NCBI RefSeq assembly: GCF_963855985.1
Contig: NC_087118.1
Coordinates: 8,365,001 to 8,429,000, forward strand
From: Ostrinia nubilalis
Lineage: Eukaryota; Arthropoda; Insecta; Lepidoptera; Crambidae
Direction of reading: 5' to 3'
Length of the DNA: 64,000 bases
Shown here: one piece after another, positions 10,147-20,919 of the stretch
Position numbering within the stretch: the first letter of the stretch is position 1
How the letters are laid out: the number at the start of each line of letters is the position of its first letter
Notes under the pieces: generated by a model
What the model saw: only the letters and a program-made list of their open reading frames with translations
Databases searched by the model: none
What the model was told of the DNA's origin: nothing
Program-made: the position numbers and the translations under genes

Positions 10147-11455
10147 TTTTACTATTGAAATCAGAACGCCTGGCGTTTGAAATCGCCGCTACAGAATCCT
10201 TTCTATCTCGCCTTTGCTTATCACCTAAGTCTCTACTAGACCCAGCTTTAACCGTCTTTAGATACATTAGCGCTTGCTCAGGTTCACGAAATTGCGCGGC
10301 CTGTGCACCTACTCTAACAGCACGATCCTCTATACCGTTAAGAATACAATCGACCGCTTTTCGACCTTTGATATCACATCTATTTAGGAGATTCATTTTT
10401 TCATAATAATAGCTTTCCAGAGATTCACCGTATCGCGCCCGCTTAGCTAACATGATTGTTAAAAGTTCCGCGTAATCTTCCCGACAAGGAAACGACTCCA
10501 ACAGCTTTTTCTTCCATTCACTCCATGAGTAGAGGACTGTGCTTAGGCCCTGGTACCATGATTTCGCAACACCCATGAGTTTTGGTAGGGCAAAATGTAT
10601 GATTTCCTTTTCCTCCCAACCATAGATCTCAGCACACTCCTCCACTTTTGTAAGCCAAGTTAATATAGTTTGATCCTTTGATATTGGATCGAATTCAGGA
10701 ATAACGTTGTTGTGCGAAAGCTTAGAAACTGATTGAGATTTCACATCCTTTAAGATGTCTAAAAATTTATCCAACATACGAGTTGCCGCGGTATCATCAT
10801 CGGTATTATGAGATGACTTAATTTTGCGTCGAATGCTATCGAGATTAGGGGAACGAGTAAACAGCCTACTTCGTTTCCTTATCGGGGAGCGAACGTCATC
10901 GGAGTCACTGCTACTGGTACTACGACGTTTACGCGATCTGCGAGTTCTCCGCATTTCGTCATCGGTTGAACTTTCGTCGTGTACTTGTCCTTTGGACTTA
11001 CTAAACACACGACGCTCGTACTTATTACTCCCGTACGCTTTACGTTGCTTACGTCGCGAAGCCCCAATATGAGATTGACTTCGATCACGCGACTCCCGTA
11101 CAGGTTTAGGATTTAATATTAATGATCTACTTCTTGAGCGTTGCCGCCGAGACTCCCCGCCATTATGGCGTTGCCTCGTCGACTCCCCGCTCGAGCTTCG
11201 AGATCTACGTACTCTTAAGCGTGATGGTCTCTCATTAGTAGACCCCCGAGGGATGTTATCCTCTTTATGAGTTAAAGCGCGGCTTTGCCTACTATAACGG
11301 CGCCCTTCCGCTAGCTTACTTGTTAAATGACGCTGCACAGGCTGCTCCTGGTCTTCGTCAGTGGCTGCGTAGTCACCACCAGCAAGGTTAACTCTCTCAG
11401 CACTGCCACCTCCGTCTCGACCAGCAGTAGACAGCCTTTCACTCGAGCGCTCCAT
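10028..11455 (-). CDS. gag: G1 gag with two zinc knuckles
   Basis: The ATG at 11455 gives 475 residues; the open frame extends eight codons upstream only through a TTG. The N-terminal third is very rich in Arg and Ser (RSRSSS-type runs). The middle resembles a Ty3/gypsy capsid (TWLTKVEECAEIYGW, GVAKSWYQGL). The C-terminus has two CCHC knuckles, CHNCREIGHKSFRC and CSTCGKPGHHSDFC, for RNA binding. It ends inside the start of pol, which lies in the +1 frame. The 656-bp leader upstream (11456-12111) is non-coding. I could not assign the primer tRNA: no TGG follows the LTR directly, and the nearest candidate starts TGGGATAGGCGAG about 9 nt inside. Confidence 0.92.
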   Translation of the reverse strand: MERSSERLSTAGRDGGGSAERVNLAGGDYAATDEDQEQPVQRHLTSKLAEGRRYSRQSRALTHKEDNIPRGSTNERPSRLRVRRSRSSSGESTRQRHNGGESRRQRSRSRSLILNPKPVRESRDRSQSHIGASRRKQRKAYGSNKYERRVFSKSKGQVHDESSTDDEMRRTRRSRKRRSTSSSDSDDVRSPIRKRSRLFTRSPNLDSIRRKIKSSHNTDDDTAATRMLDKFLDILKDVKSQSVSKLSHNNVIPEFDPISKDQTILTWLTKVEECAEIYGWEEKEIIHFALPKLMGVAKSWYQGLSTVLYSWSEWKKKLLESFPCREDYAELLTIMLAKRARYGESLESYYYEKMNLLNRCDIKGRKAVDCILNGIEDRAVRVGAQAAQFREPEQALMYLKTVKAGSSRDLGDKQRRDRKDSVAAISNARRSDFNSKIVCHNCREIGHKSFRCQKPPVKCSTCGKPGHHSDFCRSV

Positions 11456-12111
11456 TACTGAAACTCGCAAACAGGACAATGGTTAATTTCTGAAATTGTA
11501 ACCCCAGCTGCTCCTGGTCTCATATTTTCTCATATAATTATAATCAAAGTAAAATATGTGGTTGTATGTATTTATGTAAAATCAATGCAGTGAATATTAC
11601 ATTAACGATCATTTTTGAACCGTCGTATGATACCGGGATTCTATACGATGATGCAAAAGTTATTGCGTTTCATCCTGATCAGAGCTTAGTTAGACAAACG
11701 AAAGTTTAACGGTGAACTAATTCCAAGTGTTAGAATATACTATAGGTACCGAAAGCCTTTTTAAATTCTATAATATTATTGACGAAGATTTACTTACACT
11801 TTAAAATGTAAAAGGAATTCGATACTTACCCAGTTTAAAAAAAATATCCTCATAAATAGAGTCGATTTGCAAGCATAAGTTTATACTTATTTAACAAAAA
11901 AATGTTTTTAAAAAAAATATATTGATCGAGTTCCTCGTAATGGCTCGCTTAGAATCAATTTAGCATACTTATATTATTTATTTATGTATTTTAAACAAAA
12001 TGCAAGTAACAATTAGAAAATAATATATATTTTATCGATTGTATATAAAATATTGATGTGGGTAGGATAAGCGAATAGTTTGGTGTATACTCGCCTATCC
12101 CACTTCTGAAC
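11456..12111 (-). other. G1 5' leader
   Basis: This untranslated stretch lies between the 5' LTR and gag. It is AT-rich, with no frame of note. The primer-binding site should be at its LTR end (about 12085-12111), but no known tRNA 3' end is recognised there. Confidence 0.7.
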
Positions 12112-12856
12112 TGAAAGGGAGTTCAGGAATAATATTACGAGTGAAACAACTACGGTGTAAACAATAAGTATTTATTAATAAAAACGCCAATGATTACAAA
12201 ATCGATCAATATATTTTTCTAATAAAAACGTAAATGACACGAAAATCAACCAGGCACTAATATTACTTATTTTATATTAATATACATGAAAAAAATAACT
12301 AACCTGGGTCTGCTCGAACAGTATTTCACCACTTAAACACTTTCACAACACTTCACTTGCTCTCCTTAAAACGTCCGTTCACCACGGTAGTTGGATAGCG
12401 ACTGACTGTCCGGTGCTCGAATTACAATAAAGTGAACGACCAAGTGAGTAATAGAACTTGAATGAATGAGTGAATCGACGAAGCGAGCTGCCAGATCTGA
12501 CGTCAGTCGATATTCAATACTTATAAAAGTTTTAATTAATTTATTATTGTTTGAAATTATTCATAAATTATTATTAAACTAGCTTTCCGCCCGCGGCTTC
12601 GCCCGCGTGGAATTTTGTCTGTCACAGAAAAACTTTATCGCGCGCGTCCCTGTTTCAAAAACTGGGATAAAAACTATCCTATGTTCTTTCCCGGGACTCA
12701 AACTATCTCTATGCCAAATTTCATCAAAATCGGTTGCGAGGTTTAAGCGGGAAAGCGTAACAGACAGACGCACAGACAGACAGACAGACAGACAGAGTTA
12801 CTTTCGCATTTATAATATTAGTTGGGATACAAGCAATTTTATAAATTATCCTAACA
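12112..12856 (-). repeat. 5' LTR of G1, interrupted by a Helitron
   Basis: It matches the LTR at 5544-6039 (467 bp before and 29 bp after the insert) with two base differences seen (a G/T near 5636 versus 12204 and a G/A near 5933 versus 12493). The 249-bp insert at 12579-12827 separates the last 29 bp. In transcription sense the insert lies near the start of this LTR, upstream of the TATA-like motif. Confidence 0.95.
12579..12827 (-). mobile_element. Non-autonomous Helitron inserted in the LTR
   Basis: On the minus strand it starts TCCCAACTAATATTATAAAT and ends AAAGCTAG, fitting the Helitron rule of 5' TC and 3' CTRR. It sits between A and T with no target duplication, proved by the uninterrupted LTR at 6010/6011. 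A GC-rich hairpin (CGCGGGCgaaGCCGCG-like) precedes the CTAG end, and a GACA/GTCT microsatellite lies near the 5' end. It has no coding capacity. Confidence 0.92.
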
Positions 12857-12984
12857 ATATTAATTAATTTTTCATTGTAAATTCGTGCTAAAACTAAATT
12901 ATTCAATTAGGTATGCTATCTATTTTGGATAAAAGGATTCACAAAATCAATTTGAACACAATGATAGTCTTGAAATGAAACCTC

Positions 12985-14098
12985 CGTTTTCGTTCGTTCG
13001 TTCGTTTCAGCCGAAAGACGTCCACTGCTGGACAAAGGCCTCCCCCAAGGATTTCCACAAAGACCGGTCCTGCGCCGCTCGCATACAGGCGCCTCCCGCG
13101 ACCTTCACCAGATCGTCGGTCCATCTAGTGGGAGGCTCGTGGTCACCACTCAAGAACTTTCCTGCCCCAGCGGCCGTCAGCTCTACGAGCTATGTGCCCT
13201 GCCCTCTGCCACTTGATTTTAGCGATTCTGCGGGCTATGTCAGTCACTCTGGTTCTCCTACGGATCTCCTTATTTCTGATTCGATCACGCAAGGAAACTC
13301 CGAGCAGAGCACGCTCCATCGCCCCACGTCTCAGATCCGTATACCATCACTGGCAACACACACTGGTCAAAGACTTTTGACTTGAGAATGTCGCGAAGCT
13401 TCCCGAACGCTGCCCAACCGAGTTGGATTCGACGATTGACCTCTTTCTCAAAGTTGGACCTACCTAACTGGATTGTTTGTCCCAGGTATACATAATTGTC
13501 AACGATTTCGAGTGTAGTGTCTCCAACCATCAGAGGAGTGGTTACAACACGGGCATTTGACATGATTTTTGTCTTGTCCATGTTCATTTTAAGACCCACT
13601 TGTTGAGAGGCTTTACTGAGGCCATCGAGCATTGTGCTTAGATCCTCCACGGTCTCAGCCATGACTACGAAATCGTCCGCGAAACGAAGGTGGGTGATAT
13701 ACTCGCCGTTGATATTTATGCTGAATCCGCTCCAGTCCAGAAGCTTGAAAACATCTTCCAGGGTGGTGGTGAACAGTTTCGGAGATATGACATCTCCCTG
13801 TCTCACCCCTCGCTGCAACTGGATAGGTTTCGAGTTCTGATCCTGGAGGCGGACCGACATTGTGGCGTTTTCGTACAAGCCCTTCAGCGCTTCGATGTAT
13901 CTATAGTCAATTTGGCACCGTTGGAGAGACTGTAGCACTGCCCAGGTCTCAATCGAATCGAAGGCTTTTTCATAGTCCACAAACGCCAGACAAAGTGGCT
14001 GATTATACTCCTCGGTCTTCTGTGTAATCTGCCGAAGCGTATGTTTGTGGTCTATGGTTCTAAAGCCTTTTCAGAATCCGGCTTGTTCGGGAGGCTGG
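12985..14098 (-). pseudogene. RTE-clade LINE, 5'-truncated
   Basis: The minus strand from about 14098 encodes the RT palm to C-terminus of an RTE polyprotein. VDYEKAFDSIETW, GVRQGDVISP, the catalytic FADD and YLGQTIQLGRSNF are in one frame (13980-13285). The frame then jumps after YGSETW, and the end is recognised as GRGRRLYASGAGPVF. A stop replaces a residue in GF*KGF near 14070. The 3' end has TTCG repeats near 12993-13008, typical of this clade. It is better preserved than the copy at 2856-4265. Confidence 0.9.
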
Positions 14099-14576
14099 AA
14101 GCGTTCATGCAACGTTTGATTGAAAGATGTGCCAAAAATAAATCTATTTATACTCCTTTAGAATGGTTTTCATTGGTACGATGGGCTAAACAAGATGGGA
14201 AACCACATACTGTAATCGAGTTGCATCATACCAAATTTTTGGATTTTAAGTCAATCTTAGGCTGTAAAAATTGGACTAAGAACTTGAACGGTGATGTTGT
14301 GTTCAAATAAACTCCATTATAAACATCATTTGGATGAGTCTCAATATATGACTGTTGTTACTAAAACTAACACGAGACGACGACAGCAAGATTACACTGA
14401 TGTTTGCCCCCTTTTTAACCATGTGCTACCTATAACCAAAGTTAAAAAAAAATGACTTGGCAAGCCTTTGTACTAGAGGTGTCATTCCAGCGGTGCATAA
14501 CCAATTCTATCACAATCTTCTTGTAGATTCTTCTAATCATAATGCTGAGACTGATTCAGATTTACTTTTTTTTTAG
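14099..14576 (+). pseudogene. C-terminal fragment of an unidentified transposon protein
   Basis: The plus-strand frame begins at the RTE break and reads IYTPLEWFSLVRWAKQDG, ELHHTKFLDFKSIL and NWTKNLNGDVVFK. It continues after a frameshift near 14305 and again near 14450 (NDLASLCTRGVIP, HNQFYHNLL), and stops at 14576. The ending (DLxxLCxxGxIPxxxxxFY) is like the C-terminus of insect transposon proteins of unknown superfamily. The N-terminal part is absent. Function is not assigned. Confidence 0.45.
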
Positions 14577-14674
14577 TTATAAAGCTTTTTACCTATTATT
14601 GATTACTTATAAAAATACATAAAAATGTCACTAATTAAAGAAATTTAGTTTGTCACAGATCGTCATAAATTAAA

Positions 14675-14824
14675 GCCTATATGTTATGTTATTCTGGGTT
14701 ATAAACAAAAATACTGTAAAGTTTCATCAAAATCTGTTCAGCAGTTTTTGCGCGAAAGAGTAACAAACTTCCAGACATCCTGATATCCAGACATTGTATC
14801 CTAACTTTCGCATTTATAATATTA
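14675..14824 (-). mobile_element. Helitron end fragment
   Basis: The segment ending TTTCGCATTTATAATATTAG (to about 14820) matches the 5' end of the Helitron at 12579-12827, including the ATCAAAATCTGTTCAGCAG region. The 3' CTAG end is not visible, so it is a partial, older copy. Confidence 0.65.
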
Positions 14825-14827
14825 GTA

Positions 14828-15647
14828 GGATCGAAGTACCTTCATCACTAAGTAAATCACTGGAGATCAATTTGAAAATGCTTGGATTTCTATTAATTCA
14901 ATGGCGAATCTGAAAAAATTAAAAAAAACACAAACATTATATAATTTAACTTCACAACGAAGACGAAAAAAATCGTAATTAAACGTTACAATAGGAATAA
15001 ATACTCAATTTACTAACGTAAACAATATTAAATTGCACATACAATATCAAACGTACAAAAACAAACCACGTTAATAATCGTATGTATTACATACGATAAA
15101 AAATGAATTTAATTTACAACGTTTATCATGGTATGTAAAACATACGACACTTTGTTAGCTTTAAAAATGAACGTAAATAATTGTATGTGTTAATTACTAT
15201 AGTTTTGAATAGCTAGTAACAAAATATAAGGCAATTTTCAACACCAAAAGGAAAACTGTAATCACTAATTACCTGATAGTCTGTGCTCGCTAGCGGTGAA
15301 CCAAACCGCTTCTCCCCTGTAGACGATCGCACAGGACATTACGATAGTAAACGTTGCGAGCGTGGATTACATACGATTGAATACGTGTGAAAAATCTTTT
15401 ATTTTAAATAGTATTGCAATTATTGTTCGCGGGTTTGATAATACGTATTTTAGTAATTGTAAAATGCTTATAAAATCAAAATTGATATTTTGTGGCTTAC
15501 GATTATTTACTTAGGAGGCATCGAAATATTAAACCTCATGAAAAGCATTTTAGAAGCGTTAGCGGTTCTATTAAAAATCCATAAGTAATTTAAAAATCAA
15601 AATTCATCAACCGGATATTGAGACATTTTATTTGTAAAGACAGTTAA
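14828..15647. other. Gene-free AT-rich stretch
   Basis: No coding frame is supported. The word ACATACGA recurs near 15088, 15143 and 15367, and 15078-15094 is a short hairpin (CGTATGT / ACATACG around ATT). TTAA at 15644-15647 is the left target duplication of the next element. Confidence 0.5.
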
Positions 15648-16206
15648 GGGCATTTCTACAGAACGGTGGTTTTTTTCTCAATTCGGTGCTAAAATTGAAA
15701 TTCAGTTTTTTAAGTAGTTTCAATACAAAAAAATAAAGTTTACTCCATTCTGAATGTAAAAATAGCATTGTCACTAAATATTGTGAAGTGGTTTAAGAGA
15801 AAAGTTAAGCACCGAATTGAGAGAGCACCGAATTGAGAAAATGAATCATGGAATTGAGAAATGAATCTCCTAATTAAAAAATCGCTCAGCTAACTTAGAA
15901 TTGATGACATTTTAAAGAAATACCTAATGTATTTGACTAATCAAAATAATAAATAACTAAAACCTATTAGTTAGATGGTTAATTTTAGGTTAAAAGTGAA
16001 ATATTAGATAGAATAAAACAAAAATTCAAATCAACATGTTTATTAATTTTTCAGTACAGAACTATGATTCAGTCTTAATTTTTATATCAGTTTACTTAAA
16101 CAAATTGAGCATTATAATTATAACGAAAATGGTTAGCACAATACTTCAGTCTAGTGTAACAAATAACAATACAAAATAACATGTTATATTAAGGCCTTAG
16201 GCAAAG

Positions 16207-16368
16207 GTAGGTATTTAGTTCTATTTTAATTACAAAATACCCATTTCAATCACAGACAAGAGATCACTTTTATTCTTACTTTCTTACTTAAGTAGGTATT
16301 TAGTTCTATTTAACTACAAAATACTCGTTTCAATCACAGACAAGAGATTACTTTTATTCTTACTTTCA
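16207..16368. repeat. Tandem duplication of about 85 bp
   Basis: Two adjacent units start GTAGGTATTTAGTTCTATTT and end in TTATTCTTACTTTC (16207-16282 and 16292-16368). They lie just past the transposase stop, in its 3' untranslated region. Confidence 0.85.
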
Positions 16369-16407
16369 AACCTAAAGTTTATTATTAAAGTTTTATATAA
16401 AAATATC

Positions 16408-18726
16408 TTAAAATATATTATAATCATTAGAATCACAATCGGAATCTACCTGAATATCTGTAAATTTAGTATCACCCAGTGTTGGTGTCATTAAGTTCTC
16501 TATGTTTATCTTGGCTCCCCAAAAACTGTCGTTTCCTGATAGCTCTATATCCGTCAAATTGGCATCAAAATCACTATCATTCATCGAGACCTTTTTCATT
16601 TTAATATTTTCAGTTTTCACAGGTACTAGTTCCCCAGCGAATTTGTCTAAAGAACTGCTTGCAGTTGCTGGTTTAATTATTTTGCATGACAAAATTTGTG
16701 GCTTATTAGTTAAATCAGTTTTTTTCAATTGAAACTTTTTCCTGACATCTAGCTTATCTTTCTTTGGTAACTGTCTGTTTTTCGTGTAATCTGCAGATTT
16801 CAATTCATAGAAACCTGTATGTAGCCTATGGTGACATGCCACAGATTTATGCAAACATTCTTCATGACAGCAGCTTAGCTTTCTCATAGTTAGCTTTTTG
16901 TTATTATTTGCATTCCAGACTACTTGATGAATATTCAATGTTCCACGAAATTCAGGTAAATCATCTGGAATCAACATTTCTTTTCCAAAAATTCCTGATT
17001 CATCGACCACTTCAATTTTGATGTTATCGACGTGTCTTTTCAAAAGATTAACGAAAGTAGTCATATCAGGTATGTCATGGCCACGTGCAACTATTTTGTC
17101 AGCTGTGCTTTTAAGACACCCTCCAACACCATCAGGCGCTCCTTTACCATGGCCATGCTCTGTGTAATTCCATTCAATGCAACTAAGACTGGGTAAATTC
17201 CAGTGGAGAGAAGACATGATAAAAAACATTTTACGATTCCGATACTGGGCTAAAGGTGAGTCGGATATAAAAATTAGAGACTGGATGTCAGGAACTTCAT
17301 CTTCTATGAATCGCAAAACTGGCATAAGATGCTCCCAGATGGCTAAGGCATCGTGCCTAAGACATTCGCTTATTGTACAGAATGGTTGAGTAACCAGCTT
17401 CCCGTGTTTCATAAAGTAAATGACGGAAGTGTGCAATGATATCTGCTGTCTGCTACTACCAAAATGAAAACTTTGTATCTCGTTGGCGTATTTCGTGCAA
17501 TAGTTCTGACTGAAGTCACAGTGTATTATGCATTGGTCATAAGACAGTTCAGCTTTGATTTTTTTAATATATCTGAATTGTGATATAATGTTAGCAATAT
17601 TATGACTCATATATGGGTAGAGTATGTTTTCAAAATGCTGTAATAAATCTGTAGATAAAATATTTTTCTTAACTTTGACTGTTTGCAATGTAATTTTTTC
17701 GTCACCATCTTTAATGTAGGCCTTTTTCTGCTTTTCCCATACACTGTAATCAATTTCTGCATTTCTATCGTATTCCAAGTACGTTAACTTTCTATTTTTG
17801 CACTCTAAGCACTCGCGAGTTAAACAAGATACATTTCTGGGGTCACAACATATTTTTTCAAGTATGTGATTTGCAGAACCCTCCGAGATAATTTTGTGTT
17901 TATGAAGAGCTGTGACTACGAAATTAAAATTCTCATGAGTTTGACACAAGCAAGTCTCTCGAGCCTGCACATTCGGTATTATCACCCAAAAAGGTCGTAA
18001 TCTGCAAAACAGGGAGTAACTAATATTTATTTCAGGATGTTGAGTTTGAAATTTTTTGTGCAGTTCAAGTAATGATCCTGTGAGAAACCTTTTCTGTTTT
18101 CTTACTTTGTTTTGAACTTTAAAGTCTTTTTTTCCGGGACACATTCGGCTGTGTTCGTCGTCTTCATAAAAATTGACAACAATTTCTTTAATATTAACTG
18201 ATGACGTTCTTAATCTCTTTATAGATTCCGCAGGTTCCTCTTTACTTGAACTTTCTGAAGTATTTTTTTTCAATGTCGTCAAGACTTTATTTTTTTGACT
18301 TCTTAATCTTTGTATCGTTCTTTGGCAAGTCTGATTTTTCTTTTGTAATTCAGTAATTCTGTGATGCAGTAATTTCAACTCTTTGTTTACTCTGTATTTG
18401 TATTGCCTATATAATGATATTCGCACATTCTGTCGTTTCTTTGGTGTTTCTGTGATACTATTGTTGACCACAGCAAGGCTTGAACTTGAGCATTCCGATG
18501 AAAGTGGAGAGGCAGGCGTAAATTTTTCAGAATCAAAAATAGTTGGCGAAACAGGAACCGAATAATCAGTAAAGGTGTTTATCGGAGACTGAGGCTCTGT
18601 AATTCTTACATTTCTTGTAGACTTCGTACCAATAGTTCGGGATGCATTCAAAGTATTAGAAATACTAGGAGAAACGGGAACTGATGGATCAACAAAGATA
18701 TTTATCGGAGACTGAGGCTCTGCAGT
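16408..18726 (-). pseudogene. DDE-type transposase, main exon (split by hAT)
   Basis: This 773-codon frame is the core of the transposon's enzyme. Counting from the TTG at 18651, a Ser/Pro-rich start is followed by a coiled coil at about 80-130 (LLHHRITELQKK). A Cys/His cluster lies at about 230-285 (CLCQTH, CLTRECLECK). The RNase H-like core has D379 in HCDFSQNY, D464 in ISDSPLAQYRNR and an acidic residue in WNYTEHGHGKGAPDGVGG. A C-terminal zinc-like cluster has CCHEECLHKSVACHHRLH. The family is widespread as uncharacterised proteins in insects and fish. A block EPQSPIN...VPVSP is duplicated at the N-terminal side. The frame itself has no stops; it is broken only by the hAT at 18727. Confidence 0.8.
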
Positions 18727-18963
18727 TAGAGATGGGTTTTTAGCCAGCTAGTTTGGATAATAACTGATTATTATCTATTAATAGCCATTATTAGCCATCT
18801 ATTGGCTAGTAACCCTGCTATTAATAGTTTCTTACGTTTTTTCTTCTACCTTTAAAATCAAATCAATATTAAAATCAAATATTACTCAAAGAAACAAAAA
18901 AGAACTAAAATATTAAAAAACATCAATGTAATTTATATAAACGACATTGTAGTTAAAAAAGAA

Positions 18964-19760
18964 TCTAAATATATAAAAGGAGAAACTGACTGACTTAGTG
19001 ACAGATCAACGCACAGCCTAAACGGCTAAACGTAGGCACTTGAAATTTGGAAGGGACGTAGCTTAAATACCGTAGAGGTGCACTAAGAAAGGAATTACCG
19101 AAATTCCCAAGGGAACGGGAATTAGCGGGAAAATCCTTTTGTATGAAAATTCTAAACCGCTTAAGTTAGACGCTTGAAATTCGGCATGTAGGTTCATTAG
19201 TAAACTTAAAGCTTAGTTACAACAAGGAATTCCCGAAATTCCCACGGGAATGGGAATTACCGGGAAAATCCTTTTGTATGAAAAATCTAAACCGCTTAAG
19301 TCAGACGCTTGAAATTTGGCATGTAGGTACATTAGTAAACTTAAAGCTTAGTTACAACAAGGAATACCCGAAATTCCAACGGTAACGGGAATTAGCTGGA
19401 AAATCCTTTTGTATGAAAAAAGTACACCGCTTAAGTTAGACGCTTCAAATTTGGCATGGAGGTACCTTAGTAAACTTAAAGCTTAGTTACAACAAGGAAT
19501 TCCCGAAATTACCACGGGAACGGGTGTTACCGGGAAACTCCTTTTGTATGAAAAATCTAAACCGCTTAAGTTAGACGCTTGAAATTTGGCATGCAAGTAC
19601 CTTAGTAAACTTAAAGCTTAGTTACAACAGGATTTTCCAAAATTCCCACGGGAAGGGGAGTAAGCGGGAAAAAACATTTGTATGAAAAAATCTAAACCGC
19701 GTAAGATAGATGAAGGGGTAAAACGGGATCCACGCGTACGAAGTCGCGGGCGGCCGGTAG
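18964..19760 (+). mobile_element. Helitron with internal tandem repeats
   Basis: It begins TCTAAATATATAAAAGGAG after an A and ends GGCCGGTAG before a T (CTAG expected; the C is changed to G). Between lie about five imperfect units of about 130-140 bp containing CCCGAAATTCCCACGGGAA, AAATCCTTTTGTATG and TTAAGTTAGACGCTTGAAAT. The last 40 bp form the GC-rich hairpin zone (ACGAAGTCGCGGGCGG). It is non-coding. Confidence 0.8.
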
Positions 19761-19920
19761 TGCTTAATAACAGGCGATACTAAAAAAATACATAAAATAC
19801 CCAGAAAATGTCAATAAATAGTAAAAACTCACATATTTTTTGACTTTTTTTGTCGATAAAAATAGGTTTAGTAGTTCCGCCTATTTTCATTATGTGCACT
19901 TTCTCAAGACTCATACTGTA
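19761..19920. mobile_element. Foldback-element remnant between Helitrons
   Basis: TGCTTAATAACAGGCGATAC and the segment ending in CTCATACTG-TA match parts of one arm of the foldback at 51228-52331, with the middle deleted. Both Helitrons abut this piece. Confidence 0.65.
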
Positions 19921-20375
19921 CTAGCGGCCGCCCGCGACTTCGTACGCGAGGATCCCGTTTTACCCCCTTCATCTATCTTACGCGGTTTAGATTTTTTCAT
20001 ACAAATGTTTTTTCCCGCTAACTCCCGTTCCCATGGGAATTTTGCAATATCCTGTTGTAACTAAGCTTTACGTTTACTAAGGTACCTGCATGCCAAAATT
20101 TCAAGCGTCTAACTTAAGCGGTTTAGATTTTTCATACAAAAGGATTTTCCCGATAATTCCCGTTCCCGTCGGAATTTTGCAATATTCTCTTGTAACTAAG
20201 CTTTGAGTTTACTAAGGTACCTGCATGCCAAATTTCAAGCGTCTATCTTACGTGGTTTAGATTTTTCATACAAAAGGATTTTCCCGCTAATTCCCGTGCC
20301 CGTGGGAATTTCGGGTATTCCTTTCTTAATGCACCTCTACGGTACCTAAGCTACGTCCCTTCCAAATTTCAAGTG
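19921..20375 (-). mobile_element. Helitron, minus strand, 5'-truncated
   Basis: It starts on the plus strand with CTAGCGGCCGCCCGCGACTT, the complement of the Helitron 3' end. It then carries about three inverted copies of the same 130-140-bp units seen at 18964-19760. The first 70 bp or so of the 5' end are missing. The two Helitrons lie tail to tail, so this part can fold into a very long hairpin. Confidence 0.8.
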
Positions 20376-20549
20376 CTAAATTTGTAAACTATGAAGGGAT
20401 ATGTTTAATCATTAGTATAACATTAATAGCAGGGTTACCATCTGAAATCGGCTATTATTGGCTATTAATGGCTAATAACTGCTTTTAATCCGTTATTAGC
20501 CAATTGCTATTAATCGGATTATTAGCACTTACCCATCTCTATCTGCAGT

Positions 20550-20919
20550 ACATATATTCCTTGGAGAATCTGCACCAAGGGATCGAGATGCACTCAAAAG
20601 ATCATGATCTTTTAGAGCTTTGGGACTAGAAGGAAGCGATATGAGTTTTTCATCTAGTACCGATAGAAAGTTTCTTTTCTTTTTTTCGTAACTTTTCTTT
20701 GAATGTTCTCTGTAATACTTTCTTAAAGCTTTTTGTTCACGACGTGATCTTTCGCTCATTTTCTTTACTTTACCTTCCGCCTTTCTTTTCGCATATCTTT
20801 CCCGGTCTTTTTGTTTACGTTGTTCGTATAATATCGAATCGTTTTTAATTTTCTCCCTTCTCCTTTTCTCCGCAATCCTTTTTTTCTTCTTTTTTTTCGG
20901 CTTCGCTTTGTTTTCCCAT
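20550..20919 (-). pseudogene. Transposase N-terminal exon
   Basis: A 3' splice site TTTTTTTGTCAG ends at 20920. The exon opens with a very basic stretch (Lys-rich, then EKRRREKIKNDS, RERYAKRKAEGKVKK and SERSRREQKALRKYYREH), likely a DNA-binding or nuclear-localisation region. The frame reaches the hAT duplication in the same phase as the exon at 16408-18726, so before the hAT arrived they were one exon of about 897 codons. An upstream exon is implied by the splice site but not identified. Confidence 0.7.

Larger units (their letters stand above)
5544..12856 (-). mobile_element. Complete Ty3/gypsy LTR retrotransposon (G1)
   Basis: Two LTRs (5544-6039 and 12112-12856) bound gag and pol on the minus strand, and ATAT flanks both outer ends as a 4-bp target duplication (5540-5543 and 12857-12860). 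Removing a 249-bp Helitron, the LTRs are both 496 bp and I find only two differences, so the insertion is young. Order in transcription sense is LTR, leader, gag, overlapping pol, non-coding tail, LTR. No env frame is present. The element appears coding-competent. Confidence 0.95.
18727..20541. mobile_element. Non-autonomous hAT element inside the transposase gene
   Basis: The TIRs TAGAGATGGG / CCCATCTCTA are flanked by a perfect 8-bp duplication TCTGCAGT (18719-18726 and 20542-20549), the hAT hallmark. Both subterminal zones are rich in short TTATTAGCC / GCTATTAATAG words. It has no transposase frame. Its interior is filled by two Helitrons and a foldback remnant. Confidence 0.93.

Noticed and set aside
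12607..12867. Two overlapping open frames on opposite strands
   Set aside because: Both lie in the Helitron and its GACA repeat and have no coding features.
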